Shown: positions 43,885 through 53,763, counted from the stretch's first letter. The stretch is 64,000 nucleotides of DNA from Pseudomonadota bacterium (GCA_023954855.1 JAGSGY010000001.1:186001-250000), one strand, 5' to 3'. Translations and numbers: made by a program. Notes: generated by a model not told the origin, from the sequence alone.

Positions 43885-44816
43885 CGGCTCTTCCCACCTT
43901 CCTTGACCTCGAGGACGGGCGGTGCGTCGGGCGCGACTTCGCCGGAGGGCAGCTTGAGCAGCATGCGCAGCGTGGTGCCAATCATCGAGCGCATGTCGGT
44001 ACGCGACACGATGCGGTCGACCATGCCGTGCTCGAGCAGGTACTCGGACGTCTGGAAGCCCTCGGGGAGCGACTGACCGATGGTCTGCTCGATGACGCGC
44101 GGACCGGCGAAGCCGATGAGGGCGCCGGGCTCTGCGAGGATCAGGTCGCCGAGCATTGCGAAGGATGCCGCGACACCACCCGTGGTCGGATGCGTGAGCA
44201 CGGAGATGTAGGGCATGCCCGCCTCGTCCTGAAGACGCGACAAGGCCGCACAGGTCTTGGCCATCTGCATGAGCGAGAGCACGCCTTCTTGCATGCGCGC
44301 GCCGCCACTCGACGAGATGATGATCGCCGGGCGTTTGCGCTCGTTCGCGCGCTCGTAGACGTTCGTGATGGCCTCGCCGACCACGGAGCCCATGGAGCCG
44401 CCCATGAAGCGGAAGTCGAAGCAACCAACCTCGACGTCGACGCCCTCGATCGAGCCGCTCACAGCCACAAAGGCATCGCGACGTCCGACCTTCTTCTGGC
44501 TCGCCTTGATGCGCGCGGCGTAGGGCTTGCTGTCGACGAACTTCAGCGCGTCGACGGGACCGAGATCCTCATCGTGGAACTCGACCTCACCGTCGTCAAG
44601 AAGAGCAGCGAGCCGCTCCATGACGCCGATCTTGAAGTGGTGGCCACACGCGGTGCAGACCTGCAGATTTGCCTGGAGAGCCTCGATGTAGAGGGTCTCA
44701 GCGCACCCTGGACACTTGGTCCAAAGATCCGGCGTATCGGGGATCGGCGTGCCCTCGCGGGGCCGCGGGGAGAACTCTTTCCGCTGTTCGAACCAGCGAC
44801 GTCCCTCATTCGACAT
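43881..44816 (-). CDS. accD: Acetyl-CoA carboxylase carboxyltransferase subunit beta
   Basis: This 311-residue protein has the N-terminal zinc ribbon of AccD (CPGC and CTACG pairs, about residues 35-57) and the crotonase-fold carboxyltransferase domain: GCFDFRFMGGSMGSVVGEA, IISSSGGARMQEGVLSLMQ, ISVLTHPTTGGVAASFAMLG, IGFAGPRVIEQTIGQ and LPEGFQTSEYLLEHGMVD. With AccA (not in this window) it transfers the carboxyl group to acetyl-CoA to make malonyl-CoA. GAGG lies six bases before the ATG at 44816. It is divergent from the metallo-hydrolase gene with only 42 bp between. Confidence 0.95.
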   Translation of the reverse strand: MSNEGRRWFEQRKEFSPRPREGTPIPDTPDLWTKCPGCAETLYIEALQANLQVCTACGHHFKIGVMERLAALLDDGEVEFHDEDLGPVDALKFVDSKPYAARIKASQKKVGRRDAFVAVSGSIEGVDVEVGCFDFRFMGGSMGSVVGEAITNVYERANERKRPAIIISSSGGARMQEGVLSLMQMAKTCAALSRLQDEAGMPYISVLTHPTTGGVAASFAMLGDLILAEPGALIGFAGPRVIEQTIGQSLPEGFQTSEYLLEHGMVDRIVSRTDMRSMIGTTLRMLLKLPSGEVAPDAPPVLEVKEGGKSR

Positions 44817-44858
44817 CCAGCACCTCGTGGCGCGCCACTTATCGGATAAGGGGCATCC

Positions 44859-45719
44859 ATGCGAACCCTTTCCTCGGTCATGGGCAATCGCCAGCGTCTC
44901 GACGGTGGTGCAATGTTCGGAAACGCGCCCAAGGCCGTCTGGTCCAGATGGGCGGCTCCAGACGCACTCAACCGCATCGACCTGGCCTGCCGTGCCCTGC
45001 TGATTCAAGAGTCTGGGAAGAACGTGCTTCTCGAGACGGGGATCGGCAGCTTCTTCGAGCCCAAGCTCGCCGATCGCTACGGGGTCTTCGAAGCCGAGCA
45101 CGTGCTGCTCGAGTCGCTGCGTCAGCGCGGACTCACCCACGAAGACATCGATGTGGTGGTGCTCTCGCATCTGCACTTCGATCATGCGGGAGGTCTCCTC
45201 TCCGCGTACATCGAGGGCGAAGAGCCGCAGCTGCTGTTTCCGAACGCGACCTTCGTGGTCGGCGAGAGCGCATGGGAGCGGGCGATGGCACCGCACCCGC
45301 GAGACCGGGCCTCGTTCCTGCCGAAGCTGAACACCATGCTCGAGCAGTCCGGAAGGCTGGAGATCGTCCACGAGCAGAGCAAGGTGCTCGGCGACGGGCT
45401 CCGCTTCCACGTTAGCCACGGCCACACTCCGGGCTTGCTGGTCACCGAGATCGCCATGCCTGCCGGGCCCGTCGTGTTCGCTGCAGACCTGATTCCCGGA
45501 GCCGCGTGGGTGCATACGCCGATTACGATGGGCTACGACCGCTTCCCAGAGCAGCTCATCGACGAAAAGACGGCGCTGCTTGCCGAGCTCATCGCTCGCG
45601 GGGGCCGGCTGTTCTTCACCCACGACCCCAACATCGCGCTGGCAGAACTCGAGCAGGACGGTCGTGGACGGTTTAGAGCCACAAACCCACAAACCTCGCT
45701 TGACGGACTGACGCAATGA
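44859..45719 (+). CDS. Metallo-beta-lactamase-fold hydrolase
   Basis: This 286-residue protein has the metal-binding motif [18 protein letters not shown] and later histidines and acids at [10 protein letters not shown] (third ligand), FAADLIP and FFTHDPN. This fits the glyoxalase II/lactonase-like group of the fold. AAGGGG five bases before the ATG at 44859 supports the start. Its last four bases (ATGA) hold the start of the LD-carboxypeptidase gene, so they are coupled. The substrate is unknown. Confidence 0.85.
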   Translation: MRTLSSVMGNRQRLDGGAMFGNAPKAVWSRWAAPDALNRIDLACRALLIQESGKNVLLETGIGSFFEPKLADRYGVFEAEHVLLESLRQRGLTHEDIDVVVLSHLHFDHAGGLLSAYIEGEEPQLLFPNATFVVGESAWERAMAPHPRDRASFLPKLNTMLEQSGRLEIVHEQSKVLGDGLRFHVSHGHTPGLLVTEIAMPAGPVVFAADLIPGAAWVHTPITMGYDRFPEQLIDEKTALLAELIARGGRLFFTHDPNIALAELEQDGRGRFRATNPQTSLDGLTQ

Positions 45720-46576
45720 GCCTGCTCTCCACTGGCGACCGAGTGGCCATCGTCGCGCCATCACACACCTTCAACGACGCGCGTCTCGCTGCCGGCATCG
45801 AGTGGATTCGTCAGCGCGGACTCATCCCCGTAGAGCTGCCCGACCTGCGACGACCCCACCGGCGGTTCTCGGCCCCCACCCCAGTTCGCCTCCAGCGACT
45901 GGTGCAGGCCCTCAGCGCTCCCGAATACGACGCTGTGTGGATCGTGCGCGGGGGCTCGGGCATGCTCCAGCTGCTCGACGCGCTGGGACAAGCCGCCATT
46001 GCCCCTCGACCGGTGATTGGCTTCTCGGACGTCACTGCCCTGTTCTGCGCTCTCGACCGGCTTGGCGACTGGCCACTCGTCCACGGCCCCGTGTTGCACT
46101 CGATCGTGAACACCGAGGCCGAGAGCCTTGCTCACCTCGAGGGTCTGCTGTTTCACGACAAGGCCACCCGCATCCCCGGCGAGTCTTGGCTTCCCGGCAA
46201 CGCGGAGGGCGCCCTCGTCGGCGGAAACCTTGCGCTCCTTGCCGCCACGTGTGGCACCTCCCATCAGCTCGATGCCACCGGGCGACTCGTGTTTCTCGAG
46301 GAGATCGGCGAGCTGCCCTACCGCGTCGAACGCCTGGTTCAGCAGCTCATCTCGTCCGGCGTCTTCAGAGGCGCCACGGGAATCGTGCTCGGCGAGTTCC
46401 TGAACTGCACGCCCCCTGGCGATGCGCTGTGGACGCTTCGGGACGGCCTAATGGAGCTGCTCGAGCCCCTCGGCATTCCCGTGCTCGCCGGCCTTCCCAT
46501 CGGCCATGGCCGCGCAAACTACGCGTTCAAGTGGGGTCAGCCGGCCCGTATCCACAACGCACACCTGCACTTCTAG
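45716..46576 (+). CDS. ldcA: LD-carboxypeptidase (S66 family)
   Basis: This 286-residue protein has S66 landmarks: [32 protein letters not shown], the nucleophile in [14 protein letters not shown], the catalytic Glu in [20 protein letters not shown], and the His in [16 protein letters not shown]. LdcA removes the terminal D-alanine from tetrapeptide muropeptides during murein recycling. Catalytic residues are intact. It has no signal peptide, as expected for the cytoplasmic enzyme. It overlaps the metallo-hydrolase by ATGA, and pyruvate kinase follows 39 bp downstream. Confidence 0.85.
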   Translation: MSLLSTGDRVAIVAPSHTFNDARLAAGIEWIRQRGLIPVELPDLRRPHRRFSAPTPVRLQRLVQALSAPEYDAVWIVRGGSGMLQLLDALGQAAIAPRPVIGFSDVTALFCALDRLGDWPLVHGPVLHSIVNTEAESLAHLEGLLFHDKATRIPGESWLPGNAEGALVGGNLALLAATCGTSHQLDATGRLVFLEEIGELPYRVERLVQQLISSGVFRGATGIVLGEFLNCTPPGDALWTLRDGLMELLEPLGIPVLAGLPIGHGRANYAFKWGQPARIHNAHLHF

Positions 46577-46615
46577 CGTCGAGCGCGTACCCTACCGCCT
46601 CGCACCGGAGCCTCA

Positions 46616-48043
46616 TTGACTCGTCGTCGAACCAAGATTGTCGCCACCCTCGGTCCCGCCTCATGGGACGTCGCGCGACTCATCGAGCTGATGGAAGCGG
46701 GCGTTGACGTCTGCCGCATCAACTGCTCACACTCGGATCACGCTGGCATCCGCCGCCAGGTGGCTCGCGTCCGGCGCGCCTCCACCGAGACGGGCAAGCC
46801 CGTGTCGATTCTGCTCGACCTCCAGGGCCCGAAGATCCGCACCGGACCGGTGCCGAAGCCTCTCGCCCTCTCCGCGGGGCAAGTGCTCACCGTCCGCATG
46901 TCGAAGGACTTCGTCGGTACGGGTTCGACCGTCGGCACCACCTACCCAGAGATGGCGGGCGACGTCGTGGTCGGCGACAAGGTCCTCTTCGCGGACGGCG
47001 CCCTGTCTGGCGTGGTCAGCGATGTTCGCCCCAACCTCGACCCCGCCGAAGTCGACATCACCATCGACGAAGCTGGGGAGCTCGGCAGCCACAAGGGCAT
47101 CAACCTCCCGGGCGTCGAGATGAGCGTGCCCTGCCTGACCGAGAAGGACCGCGCGGACCTCAAAGTCGGCCTCGAAGTCGGCGTGGACTACGTCGCCCTC
47201 TCCTTCGTTCGATCGCCCGACGACGTGGTCGAGCTCAAGGCCCTCATGGCCGAGCACGGCAAGTCCCTTCCGGTCATCTCGAAGATCGAGAAGCCCGAAG
47301 CCGTGGATGCCATCGACGCGATTCTCGAAGTGAGCGAAGGCATCATGGTGGCTCGCGGCGACCTCGGCGTCGAAGTCGCCATCGAGAAGGTCCCCGTCTA
47401 CCAGAAGCACCTCATTCACCGCGCTTCTCACGCCGGCGCCCTCATCATCACCGCGACGCAGATGCTCGACTCGATGGAGCGCAACCCGCGCCCGACCCGC
47501 GCCGAGACGACAGATGTCGCCAATGCCATTCTCGATGGCACCGATGCCGTCATGCTCTCCGGTGAGACGTCGGTCGGACTCTACCCGCTCGAAGCGGTGC
47601 AGATGATGGACCGCATTGCCGTCGAGGTCGAGCAGTCCGCCTTCTTCAGGCCGACGGGAGCCGACAAGCGTCCCGTCCTCGAGGGTATCGAGGGCGTGGT
47701 CCACAAGAGCGTGGCCGCTGCGCTGACGGACGCGGAGCGACCGCTCATCGTCTACACATGGTCCGGCCGCTCGGCCATCCTGGCCTCAAAGGTGCGTCCA
47801 CACGGCCCGATCTTCGCGCTGACTCCCAATCCCCCCACCCTCGACCAGCTCTCGCTGGCCTGGGGGGTGACTCCGGTCCTCGTACCCCTTGTCCGCGACA
47901 CAGACGACATGCTTGCCTCGGGCGAACGAGCGCTCATTGAAGGCGGTCACGTCGACCGAGGCACCGAGGTCGTGGTGCTCGCCGGGACAAGTCCGGTGAA
48001 GGGAGCGACGAACATGATGAAGATCACGCACTGCGGGGAGTAG
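46616..48043 (+). CDS. pyk: Pyruvate kinase
   Basis: This 475-residue enzyme converts phosphoenolpyruvate and ADP to pyruvate and ATP. Landmarks: RRRTKIVATLGPASWDV, DVCRINCSHSDHAG, ILLDLQGPKIRTGPVP, VGVDYVALSFVRSPDDVVEL, VISKIEKPEAVDAIDAILE (catalytic Lys), IMVARGDLGVEVAIEKVP, ITATQMLDSMERNPRPTRAE, and the C-terminal regulatory-like domain. The TTG start at 46616 has GGAG six bases upstream. The stop TAG overlaps the GTG start of the next gene by one base. Confidence 0.95.
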   Translation: MTRRRTKIVATLGPASWDVARLIELMEAGVDVCRINCSHSDHAGIRRQVARVRRASTETGKPVSILLDLQGPKIRTGPVPKPLALSAGQVLTVRMSKDFVGTGSTVGTTYPEMAGDVVVGDKVLFADGALSGVVSDVRPNLDPAEVDITIDEAGELGSHKGINLPGVEMSVPCLTEKDRADLKVGLEVGVDYVALSFVRSPDDVVELKALMAEHGKSLPVISKIEKPEAVDAIDAILEVSEGIMVARGDLGVEVAIEKVPVYQKHLIHRASHAGALIITATQMLDSMERNPRPTRAETTDVANAILDGTDAVMLSGETSVGLYPLEAVQMMDRIAVEVEQSAFFRPTGADKRPVLEGIEGVVHKSVAAALTDAERPLIVYTWSGRSAILASKVRPHGPIFALTPNPPTLDQLSLAWGVTPVLVPLVRDTDDMLASGERALIEGGHVDRGTEVVVLAGTSPVKGATNMMKITHCGE

Positions 48044-49104
48044 TGACGCAGCCAGACCCCTTCGCCGCACCCCGCTCCGACCCGACTCCTCGCGGACCCA
48101 GCTCGGTCTGGCGCTGGACAAGGTTTCTGGTTCGACGGTCACTCATCCTGGGGTTCATCCCGATGGCGATGGGCATCGTGGCCGGCAGCGTGGGCGGCGT
48201 TCCCGCACTGCTCGCCGCCTGGTTCGTTCCGGTGGCCTTGTGGACGCCCTCGAGCCTGATTCAGGCCAAGGTCCTGTTCGCCCAGCATCCCGACGATCCG
48301 CGCGCTGTCGAGCTCGCCGACGGCCGGGTCATCTCCCGAAGGGACTTCTCCCTGTGGATGGGGGCCAGGGCTTGGGAAGGCGCCACCATCGGGATCATGC
48401 CTCCGGTCCTGGCGCTCGGGTTTTGGCTCTTCTCGCCCCTGGCCGCCTTGGTCCTCGCGGGCCTGCTCGCGATGCTCCCACCGCTGATGATTCGCCACCA
48501 CTGGTACGCACTCAAGCTCGGACACGCGATTGTCGCCCTCGCCTCGGAGCGCACGGAACAGGCCGAAGCACTCCTGCTCTCGGTCATTCGGGCCCGCTTT
48601 CTTTCGCCCACCGTGCACGCGTTTGGCCAGATGCTGCTCGCGAGAGCGATTGCCAGACAGGGTCGCGTACAAGAGGCTAGCGATCTACTCGCACAGACCC
48701 GCGAGATGAGGCAATCCGCCGCACTCGACGCCCAGCTTCGCATCGCCCTCGGAGACCTCGAGCCGGCACGGACACTCCTCGCCGAGGGCGATCTTCCCCC
48801 CGGCTTCTCTGGCGAACTGAGCCGCGCCTTCCTCGAAGGCCTTCTGCACCTGCACACCGGCGACGACGACGCGCTCGTCGTGTCCGCCGAGTCCTGGGCC
48901 GACCTTCAGGAGCGGACCTCCGAGCACACCGCGCGCCTCCTCGACCTGATTCACGCCGCAGGGCTGTGGCGACTCGGAAGACGTGAGGACGCCGACCATG
49001 TCTTCACCCGTCGTGGAGCCCACACCGATGACTGGCCTTGGCTCGAGCCGCTCTACCCCACCCTCGCGGCCCTACGCGACGAGCTCGCGCAGGCGCGCGG
49101 CTAG
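48043..49104 (+). CDS. Membrane protein with C-terminal helical repeats, unknown function
   Basis: This 353-residue protein has a Pro-rich N-terminus, four hydrophobic segments in two pairs (RRSLILGFIPMAMGIVAGSV with LLAAWFVPVALWT, and ATIGIMPPVLALGFWLF with LAALVLAGLLAMLP) and a C-terminal helical-repeat region that resembles TPRs (LARAIARQGRVQEASDLLAQ, LRIALGDLEPARTLLAEGD). It starts at a GTG whose first base is the last base of the pyk stop, so it is probably cotranscribed with pyk. Function unknown. Confidence 0.65.
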   Translation: MTQPDPFAAPRSDPTPRGPSSVWRWTRFLVRRSLILGFIPMAMGIVAGSVGGVPALLAAWFVPVALWTPSSLIQAKVLFAQHPDDPRAVELADGRVISRRDFSLWMGARAWEGATIGIMPPVLALGFWLFSPLAALVLAGLLAMLPPLMIRHHWYALKLGHAIVALASERTEQAEALLLSVIRARFLSPTVHAFGQMLLARAIARQGRVQEASDLLAQTREMRQSAALDAQLRIALGDLEPARTLLAEGDLPPGFSGELSRAFLEGLLHLHTGDDDALVVSAESWADLQERTSEHTARLLDLIHAAGLWRLGRREDADHVFTRRGAHTDDWPWLEPLYPTLAALRDELAQARG

Positions 49105-49770
49105 AACAGGTCGCAGCCGGTCGCGAAAGGACTTCTGAACCAGCAGGTCCTGGCGCACCTCGAGCTCGAGAGCGATGGCATCGTAGGCGTCGGCGTGGGT
49201 CTGGGCCGAGTACATCAGCCCGTTGAGACCGGACCAGGGCTCGTTCTGTGCCACCGGCATGCCCAAGCTCGCCTCAAGCCCCTGCTGAAGCGTCGCTGCA
49301 GCCTCTGCGGCTCGATCGAAGAGCACGCCGATCTGCACGGCTCGCAGCTCGCCCTCGTACTCGGGGGTGAAGCTGTGAATCGAGAACACCAGGCGTCGCG
49401 GAGTCCGACGCATCTCTCCGGCCACGGCCTCGTGGAAGGGCTCATACAGACGCTCGAGGCGGTCTCTTCGCTTCGCGTCGGTCAGCCCCCGATTGAGGGC
49501 GACCTCCGCGCCATCACAGCGCATGCGGAACAGCGTAGGCGAGCTACCGGATCGATTTGGGTCGACGAGAAGGCGTGAGAAGCGGGACAACACCGCGGAG
49601 GTGCCCAGCTCTTCGGCCAACTCGCGAGAGAGGTCTGCAGCCCCGAGGTCCGAGGCCCAGTGCATCGAAGCAAGATGAGCGTCCTCGTCAGACCAGGTCC
49701 ATGGCTCTGGCAGACGGGCAGAGGCGTGTTCGCAAGTCACGAGGATCGGGCTGTCACCTGCCCGGTACAT
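49072..49770 (-). CDS. N-formylglutamate amidohydrolase family protein
   Basis: This 232-residue protein has the family's conserved residues: SPILVTCEHASARLP, HWASDLGAADLSRELAEELG, SRLLVDPNRSG, RLERLYEPFHEAV, VFSIHSFTPEYEG, and LALELEVRQDLL-like end. Members hydrolyse N-formylglutamate in histidine use (HutG) or related N-formyl amino acids. No hut genes are nearby, so the substrate may differ. It overlaps the end of the convergent 48043 gene by 33 bp and is the last gene of a run that starts at 55011. Confidence 0.85.
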   Translation of the reverse strand: MYRAGDSPILVTCEHASARLPEPWTWSDEDAHLASMHWASDLGAADLSRELAEELGTSAVLSRFSRLLVDPNRSGSSPTLFRMRCDGAEVALNRGLTDAKRRDRLERLYEPFHEAVAGEMRRTPRRLVFSIHSFTPEYEGELRAVQIGVLFDRAAEAAATLQQGLEASLGMPVAQNEPWSGLNGLMYSAQTHADAYDAIALELEVRQDLLVQKSFRDRLRPVLAARLRELVA

Positions 49771-49784
49771 CTCGAAGGCGTCGT

Positions 49785-51611
49785 TCAGCGTGAGCTCGCA
49801 TCGTTCTCGGGCGTACAGGGATCCGAGCCGCAGAAATGCGTGACGGTCCCGAACTGCCCAGGCGTGAGGAACTCGATCGCCTGCAGGCGCGCTCCCTCGA
49901 GAAGGCGGGCCTCGGCGTGATTTCCGAGCGGAGATGGAGGCCGATTGATGTCGAGGGGCTCGCCATTGAGCGTGTCGAACTGCACCAACGCACTAGAGCC
50001 TGCCGGCAAGTCTGCGGACTCCTCGAGACCATACGGAAGCCGGACCACGGGACTGAGAATGGGAAGTTCCATCGACCGGGCGAGGGCCTCAGTGGTCATG
50101 TTCGGCACCTGCTCATCGCCGATCGACTCTTGCAGCAAGAAGGTCTTGGTCGAGAGTTCCTCGGTCCACGACACCGGGTCCACCGGGTCCCAGAAGAGCT
50201 GGCTGATGGCGTAGAGCAGCTGACGTTCATGGGGACTCTCGATGGCGTCATCGAGCAAGATCTCGAACAACGGCCACTGCGTGGAGCGCTCGAGCATGGT
50301 GGACCAGATACCACCGGGGACGTGTAGAACCGCTGCTTCCACCGGAGGGTCCTGGGCCATGAACACCTGGCCCTCGATGCCCCCGAGGCTGATGCCGTAG
50401 TAGACCAGCGTGGAGGTATCGGCGAGCTTCTGCCCGCTGTCACCCTCGAAGAAGGCGTCGTCCATCAGGGTTCCATTTCGCACCAGCTCGACCAGCGTGC
50501 GCTGGTTCACGTGGCCCTGCACAAGGCGGTCCGTGATCTGAGGGATGCGGCCAAAGTCGCCAGCCACTTCGAGGGCCTCGAGGCGGTCGTCGGCTTCGAG
50601 CCCCCGCCAGGTGGTTCCCACCGCAATGACGCCAAGCTCGTCGGCGAGTTGCAATACCGCCGAAGTGTCGGAGGTGCCCAGGTAGTTGGCGGGCTCCCCG
50701 AAGATGCCGTGCCCGAAGATCATCACCGGAACGCTTCCGGCATCGGCGTCGCGGACGGACATGGGCACGTGCACCCATAGCGACGCATCCGTCACGGCCG
50801 TGGAAGCCGGCACAGAGCCGTCGTCCTGGAGGTCGAGGACAAGGTCGTCAACCAGGAAGTCCTGAACCCGGAAGCTGCCCTCGGCGTTTCGGAGCGTGAA
50901 CGGTCCGACGCGATCGCCGGCGTCGAACTCACGAATCAAGTCGAGGCTGTACTCGCCGTCGAGCTCCACCTGGTCGAGCGCGGTCGAGAGCGGGGCGACT
51001 GCTCTGCCCACCGGGAAGCTCCAGGCCACAGCGACGTCATCGGAAGAAAGCCCAGCGGACTCTAGGTCGGCCAGCGTCGCGTGTGCGGCCTCGGAGAGTG
51101 CAAGGTCCTCGTCGTGGGGGCGCTCGAGCAGAAGATCGAAGGCAGCCGGTCGCTCAGCCGCCGAAGTGTGCACCACCACTGCAATGTCGTGCCCGTCCTT
51201 GAGGGCCTCGAGCGGCCGAATCAAGAGTCCCGGTCGCTCGGCCGCCGTCTCATGAGCGTCGAGCTCGGCAAAGACGGGCAGAAAGCGCTCGTCCGTGCGG
51301 TCATAGAGCTGAACCCCGCCCTCACCAGGCGTCGGGGCCCGCCAGCTCGGTAGCGTCGAGGCATCCACGGCGTCGAGCCAGATCACACTGGTCTGCCCCG
51401 GCGAGAACCCCGTCCGATAGGACAGCCGCTCGACCGGTAGGACCGTGCCGTCCACTGCCGTGGGCACGGCACTCGCCGGGAGTGATACCGCGCCGGCATC
51501 CATGTGTGCCATGGACGGGAATGGATTGAAGACGCCTTCGTCGAGCATGCCGTCGAGGGGCTCGGGCTTCGAGCACCCGCACAGCGCGAGGAGAATGGTC
51601 AGGCGGCGCAT
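49785..51611 (-). CDS. Lipoprotein with alpha/beta hydrolase domain
   Basis: This 608-residue protein has a lipoprotein signal (MRRLTILLALCGC, lipid on Cys11 or Cys13). A long N-terminal beta-rich region precedes an alpha/beta hydrolase region: VPVMIFGHGIFGEPANYLGT (oxyanion strand), VLQLADELGVIAVGTTWRGL, and the nucleophile elbow LVYYGISLGGIEGQVFMAQ. Late residues such as LESADLPAGSSAL could carry the acid and histidine. It is probably an outer-membrane or surface esterase. GGAG five bases before the ATG at 51611 fixes the start. It lies 19 bp after ygfZ. Confidence 0.75.
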   Translation of the reverse strand: MRRLTILLALCGCSKPEPLDGMLDEGVFNPFPSMAHMDAGAVSLPASAVPTAVDGTVLPVERLSYRTGFSPGQTSVIWLDAVDASTLPSWRAPTPGEGGVQLYDRTDERFLPVFAELDAHETAAERPGLLIRPLEALKDGHDIAVVVHTSAAERPAAFDLLLERPHDEDLALSEAAHATLADLESAGLSSDDVAVAWSFPVGRAVAPLSTALDQVELDGEYSLDLIREFDAGDRVGPFTLRNAEGSFRVQDFLVDDLVLDLQDDGSVPASTAVTDASLWVHVPMSVRDADAGSVPVMIFGHGIFGEPANYLGTSDTSAVLQLADELGVIAVGTTWRGLEADDRLEALEVAGDFGRIPQITDRLVQGHVNQRTLVELVRNGTLMDDAFFEGDSGQKLADTSTLVYYGISLGGIEGQVFMAQDPPVEAAVLHVPGGIWSTMLERSTQWPLFEILLDDAIESPHERQLLYAISQLFWDPVDPVSWTEELSTKTFLLQESIGDEQVPNMTTEALARSMELPILSPVVRLPYGLEESADLPAGSSALVQFDTLNGEPLDINRPPSPLGNHAEARLLEGARLQAIEFLTPGQFGTVTHFCGSDPCTPENDASSR

Positions 51612-51630
51612 GGCAGCTCCAGGCGGAGAG

Positions 51631-52509
51631 TCACTGTATGGGCAGGCCGACGACCTGCGCATGAACGTCACCGATCTGTAGCGCGGTTCCGGGCTCGTCG
51701 TGCGGCATGCGAACCACGGCGAGGCCGATCCATCCGAGCGAGGGGTGCTCGACCGGGCTGCGGAGCGTCCCGACCTTCTTTCCGTCAGCCGAGAGTTCGG
51801 CTCCCGCTTCCAGCGCACCGGGGAGTCGGAGCCCCACGAGTCGCTGCTTCACGCCGCCCCGCACATCGAGACGGTTGATGGTCTCCTGGCCGATGTAGCA
51901 GCCCTTCTCGAAGGAGAGCAGCTGATCGCGCAGTCCCAACTCGTGAACGAGCTGCTTCTCGGACATGTCGACGGGCCAACGCACGTCCCCTGCCGCGACT
52001 CGTAGCGCCTCGAAGTCTGGGTGTGCATCGCCGAGGGCGTTGGATGACCTGGTGATCACGTCGAAGCCCTGCATTCCGGCGCGGCCACGCCGAAAGACGA
52101 TGACCTCGTCCGTCACGATGGCGTCGGCGGAGGGCACCTCGAACCCCGCAGCGCGGAGCCGCTGTTCAGCGTCAGGGCCTTGGATGGTGAGATGTCGACG
52201 CCCGTCACTCTGGTCGTCGAGCTCTGCGTCATCCATGAGCAGGTACCGGCCGTAGTGCGCGATGAAGTCGGCCGCCTGTGCGCCCTCCACCACCACAACG
52301 AACCGCTCTGGGTCGACGCGCAGCAGATCCATCATCCCGGTGATGCGGCCTCGCGCATCGCAGGCCGCATGACGCTGCGCACCCCCATCCGCGAGCTGGC
52401 CCACGTGGTTCGTGAACAAGCCATTCGCGAAGCGAAGCGCGTCGGGACCGGTCAGCGAGACGACAGACGCAGGACCGAGATCCGCGACGACGGAGCTGCC
52501 ATCGCTCAT
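51631..52509 (-). CDS. ygfZ: YgfZ/GcvT-domain protein (tRNA-modifying, iron-sulfur assembly factor)
   Basis: This 292-residue protein has the GcvT fold and the diagnostic YgfZ motif KGCYIGQETINRLDVRGGVK at about residues 199-218. The N-terminus VVADLGPASVVSLTGPDALRF and the central GRITGMMDLLRVDPERFV also fit. YgfZ-type proteins help to maintain some iron-sulfur enzymes (including MiaB) and bind folate. The ATG at 52509 follows the previous stop by three bases, so it is in the run from 52806. It is distinct from the true gcvT at 57893. Confidence 0.9.
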   Translation of the reverse strand: MSDGSSVVADLGPASVVSLTGPDALRFANGLFTNHVGQLADGGAQRHAACDARGRITGMMDLLRVDPERFVVVVEGAQAADFIAHYGRYLLMDDAELDDQSDGRRHLTIQGPDAEQRLRAAGFEVPSADAIVTDEVIVFRRGRAGMQGFDVITRSSNALGDAHPDFEALRVAAGDVRWPVDMSEKQLVHELGLRDQLLSFEKGCYIGQETINRLDVRGGVKQRLVGLRLPGALEAGAELSADGKKVGTLRSPVEHPSLGWIGLAVVRMPHDEPGTALQIGDVHAQVVGLPIQ

Positions 52510-52512
52510 GCG

Positions 52513-52806
52513 CTACTCGTCGTCGAAGTCGTCATCGAAGGCGATGATCGTGGCGCCGGCGGTACGCGGCGGGGGAAGAGGCTTCTCTTCGGCCTTCGGT
52601 GCCGGCGGCGGAGCTGCGGCGGGCTCGGGCTCGGGACGCGCAGGCGGCGTGGGAGCCGGAGCGGCTGCGGGTGCATCGTCAGCGGTGATGGCCTCATCGC
52701 CGCCGCGACCACGGGTGAGCATGACGACGCCGCCAATGATGATGATGACCGACACTAGACAGCAACAAAGCGTGCCTACCGATCCTGCGATCATGACTGG
52801 GTCCAT
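52513..52806 (-). CDS. Small single-pass protein with Pro/Ala-rich tail
   Basis: This 97-residue protein has one membrane segment (IAGSVGTLCCCLVSVIIIIG with VVMLT), then a charged stretch and an Ala/Pro/Glu-rich tail (PARPEPEPAAAPPPAPKAE) ending IIAFDDDFDDE. The acidic C-terminal end could act in protein contacts. GGAGG seven bases before the ATG supports it. Function unknown. Confidence 0.65.
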   Translation of the reverse strand: MDPVMIAGSVGTLCCCLVSVIIIIGGVVMLTRGRGGDEAITADDAPAAAPAPTPPARPEPEPAAAPPPAPKAEEKPLPPPRTAGATIIAFDDDFDDE

Positions 52807-52872
52807 GCGCGTTCCTCCGTTCGCTGCGAGCCCTATCCTGTGACGGGCGACCGGGCACGTCAATCCCGATGT

Positions 52873-53466
52873 CTACGCATCCTCATCTTCGTCGCTTCGT
52901 TCGCGGGTTCGGATGAAGCCAAGCTGCACCCCCGCGCCGACCGCCCACAACAATCCGAGCAGCCAGAGTTTGTCGGGCATTCCGGCGGCCCAGGCAACGC
53001 CCACGGCTCCGACGCCGGGCGTGACCAGCTTGAGCACAGTGGGAAAGACGAAAGGCATCGCAAGGGCGCCGACAACCGCCCCGGCCAGCGGCACCCACCA
53101 GACACCCGCCATGAGCAACGCCCCCACCGCGCTTCCGCCCGCTGCGCCGAGCAACCCACCGACTCCGATGAGAGCGGCCTTGTGGGTCGCCTTGGCAATG
53201 CCAAGTAGCAGCGCACCGCCCACGAGGGCGCCAATCGCGAGTGCGATGGGGGTAGCCGCTCCAGGTACAGCCGCGTCCACGAGCACGACAAGGGACGCTC
53301 CAGCCACCATGCCGAGCACACCAGCGCTCCCAAAGAGCGCCCATTCATAGGCTCGGGCACCCACCAACATCACCAGGGCACCCGTACCGCCCACGACGGC
53401 ACGCAAGGCGACGGGCGCATCCTGGGCCGACTGCAAGAGAGGTTCTACAGCCGAGAAGTCCGGCAT
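52873..53466 (-). CDS. Multi-pass membrane protein of unknown function
   Basis: This 197-residue protein has about seven short hydrophobic segments rich in Gly and Ala between residues 15 and 180 (for example ALRAVVGGTGALVMLVGARA, and PLAGAVVGALAMPFVF). The end is charged (RTRERSDEDEDA). The pattern recalls DUF4203/TMEM-type membrane proteins, with low certainty. Its start is directly next to the stop of the FtsB-like gene (53467), so they are cotranscribed. Confidence 0.6.
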   Translation of the reverse strand: MPDFSAVEPLLQSAQDAPVALRAVVGGTGALVMLVGARAYEWALFGSAGVLGMVAGASLVVLVDAAVPGAATPIALAIGALVGGALLLGIAKATHKAALIGVGGLLGAAGGSAVGALLMAGVWWVPLAGAVVGALAMPFVFPTVLKLVTPGVGAVGVAWAAGMPDKLWLLGLLWAVGAGVQLGFIRTRERSDEDEDA

Positions 53467-53763
53467 CTACTCTTCGTCCTCGAAGCGGTAGAGCGTCGTG
53501 TCTTCGGCAGCCCAGAGAAGCTCCTCGGCCACCATGCGTTCGAGCACGACCGGGTCCTCTTCCATGAGTTTGAGATCCCGCAGCAGGCGCTGGTTGTCAC
53601 GCTCGAGACCCGCCAGTTCCGTGTTCGCGGTCTGGAGTTCGAAGCGCAGCTGGCCCCGCGTGTTCAGCCCCTCTTTTCCCCACAGCAACGTCACCAGCAG
53701 TGCTGAGATCAGCAGAGCCGGCGCGACGGTGATGAGCACGCGCTGTGCAGCGAGAGGTGACAC
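53467..53763 (-). CDS. ftsB: FtsB/DivIC-like septum protein
   Basis: This 98-residue protein has an N-terminal membrane segment (ITVAPALLISALLVTLLWGK), the family GLNTRGQLRFELQTANTELA region, a coiled coil (LERDNQRLLRDLKLM), and the end motif EEDPVVLERMVAEELLWAA and LYRFEDEE. FtsB-like proteins join FtsL and FtsQ at the division site. The GTG start at 53763 lacks a clear ribosome-binding site. A G10 tract lies just upstream (53792-53801), in the leader. A promoter candidate is at 53821-53848. Confidence 0.8.
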   Translation of the reverse strand: MSPLAAQRVLITVAPALLISALLVTLLWGKEGLNTRGQLRFELQTANTELAGLERDNQRLLRDLKLMEEDPVVLERMVAEELLWAAEDTTLYRFEDEE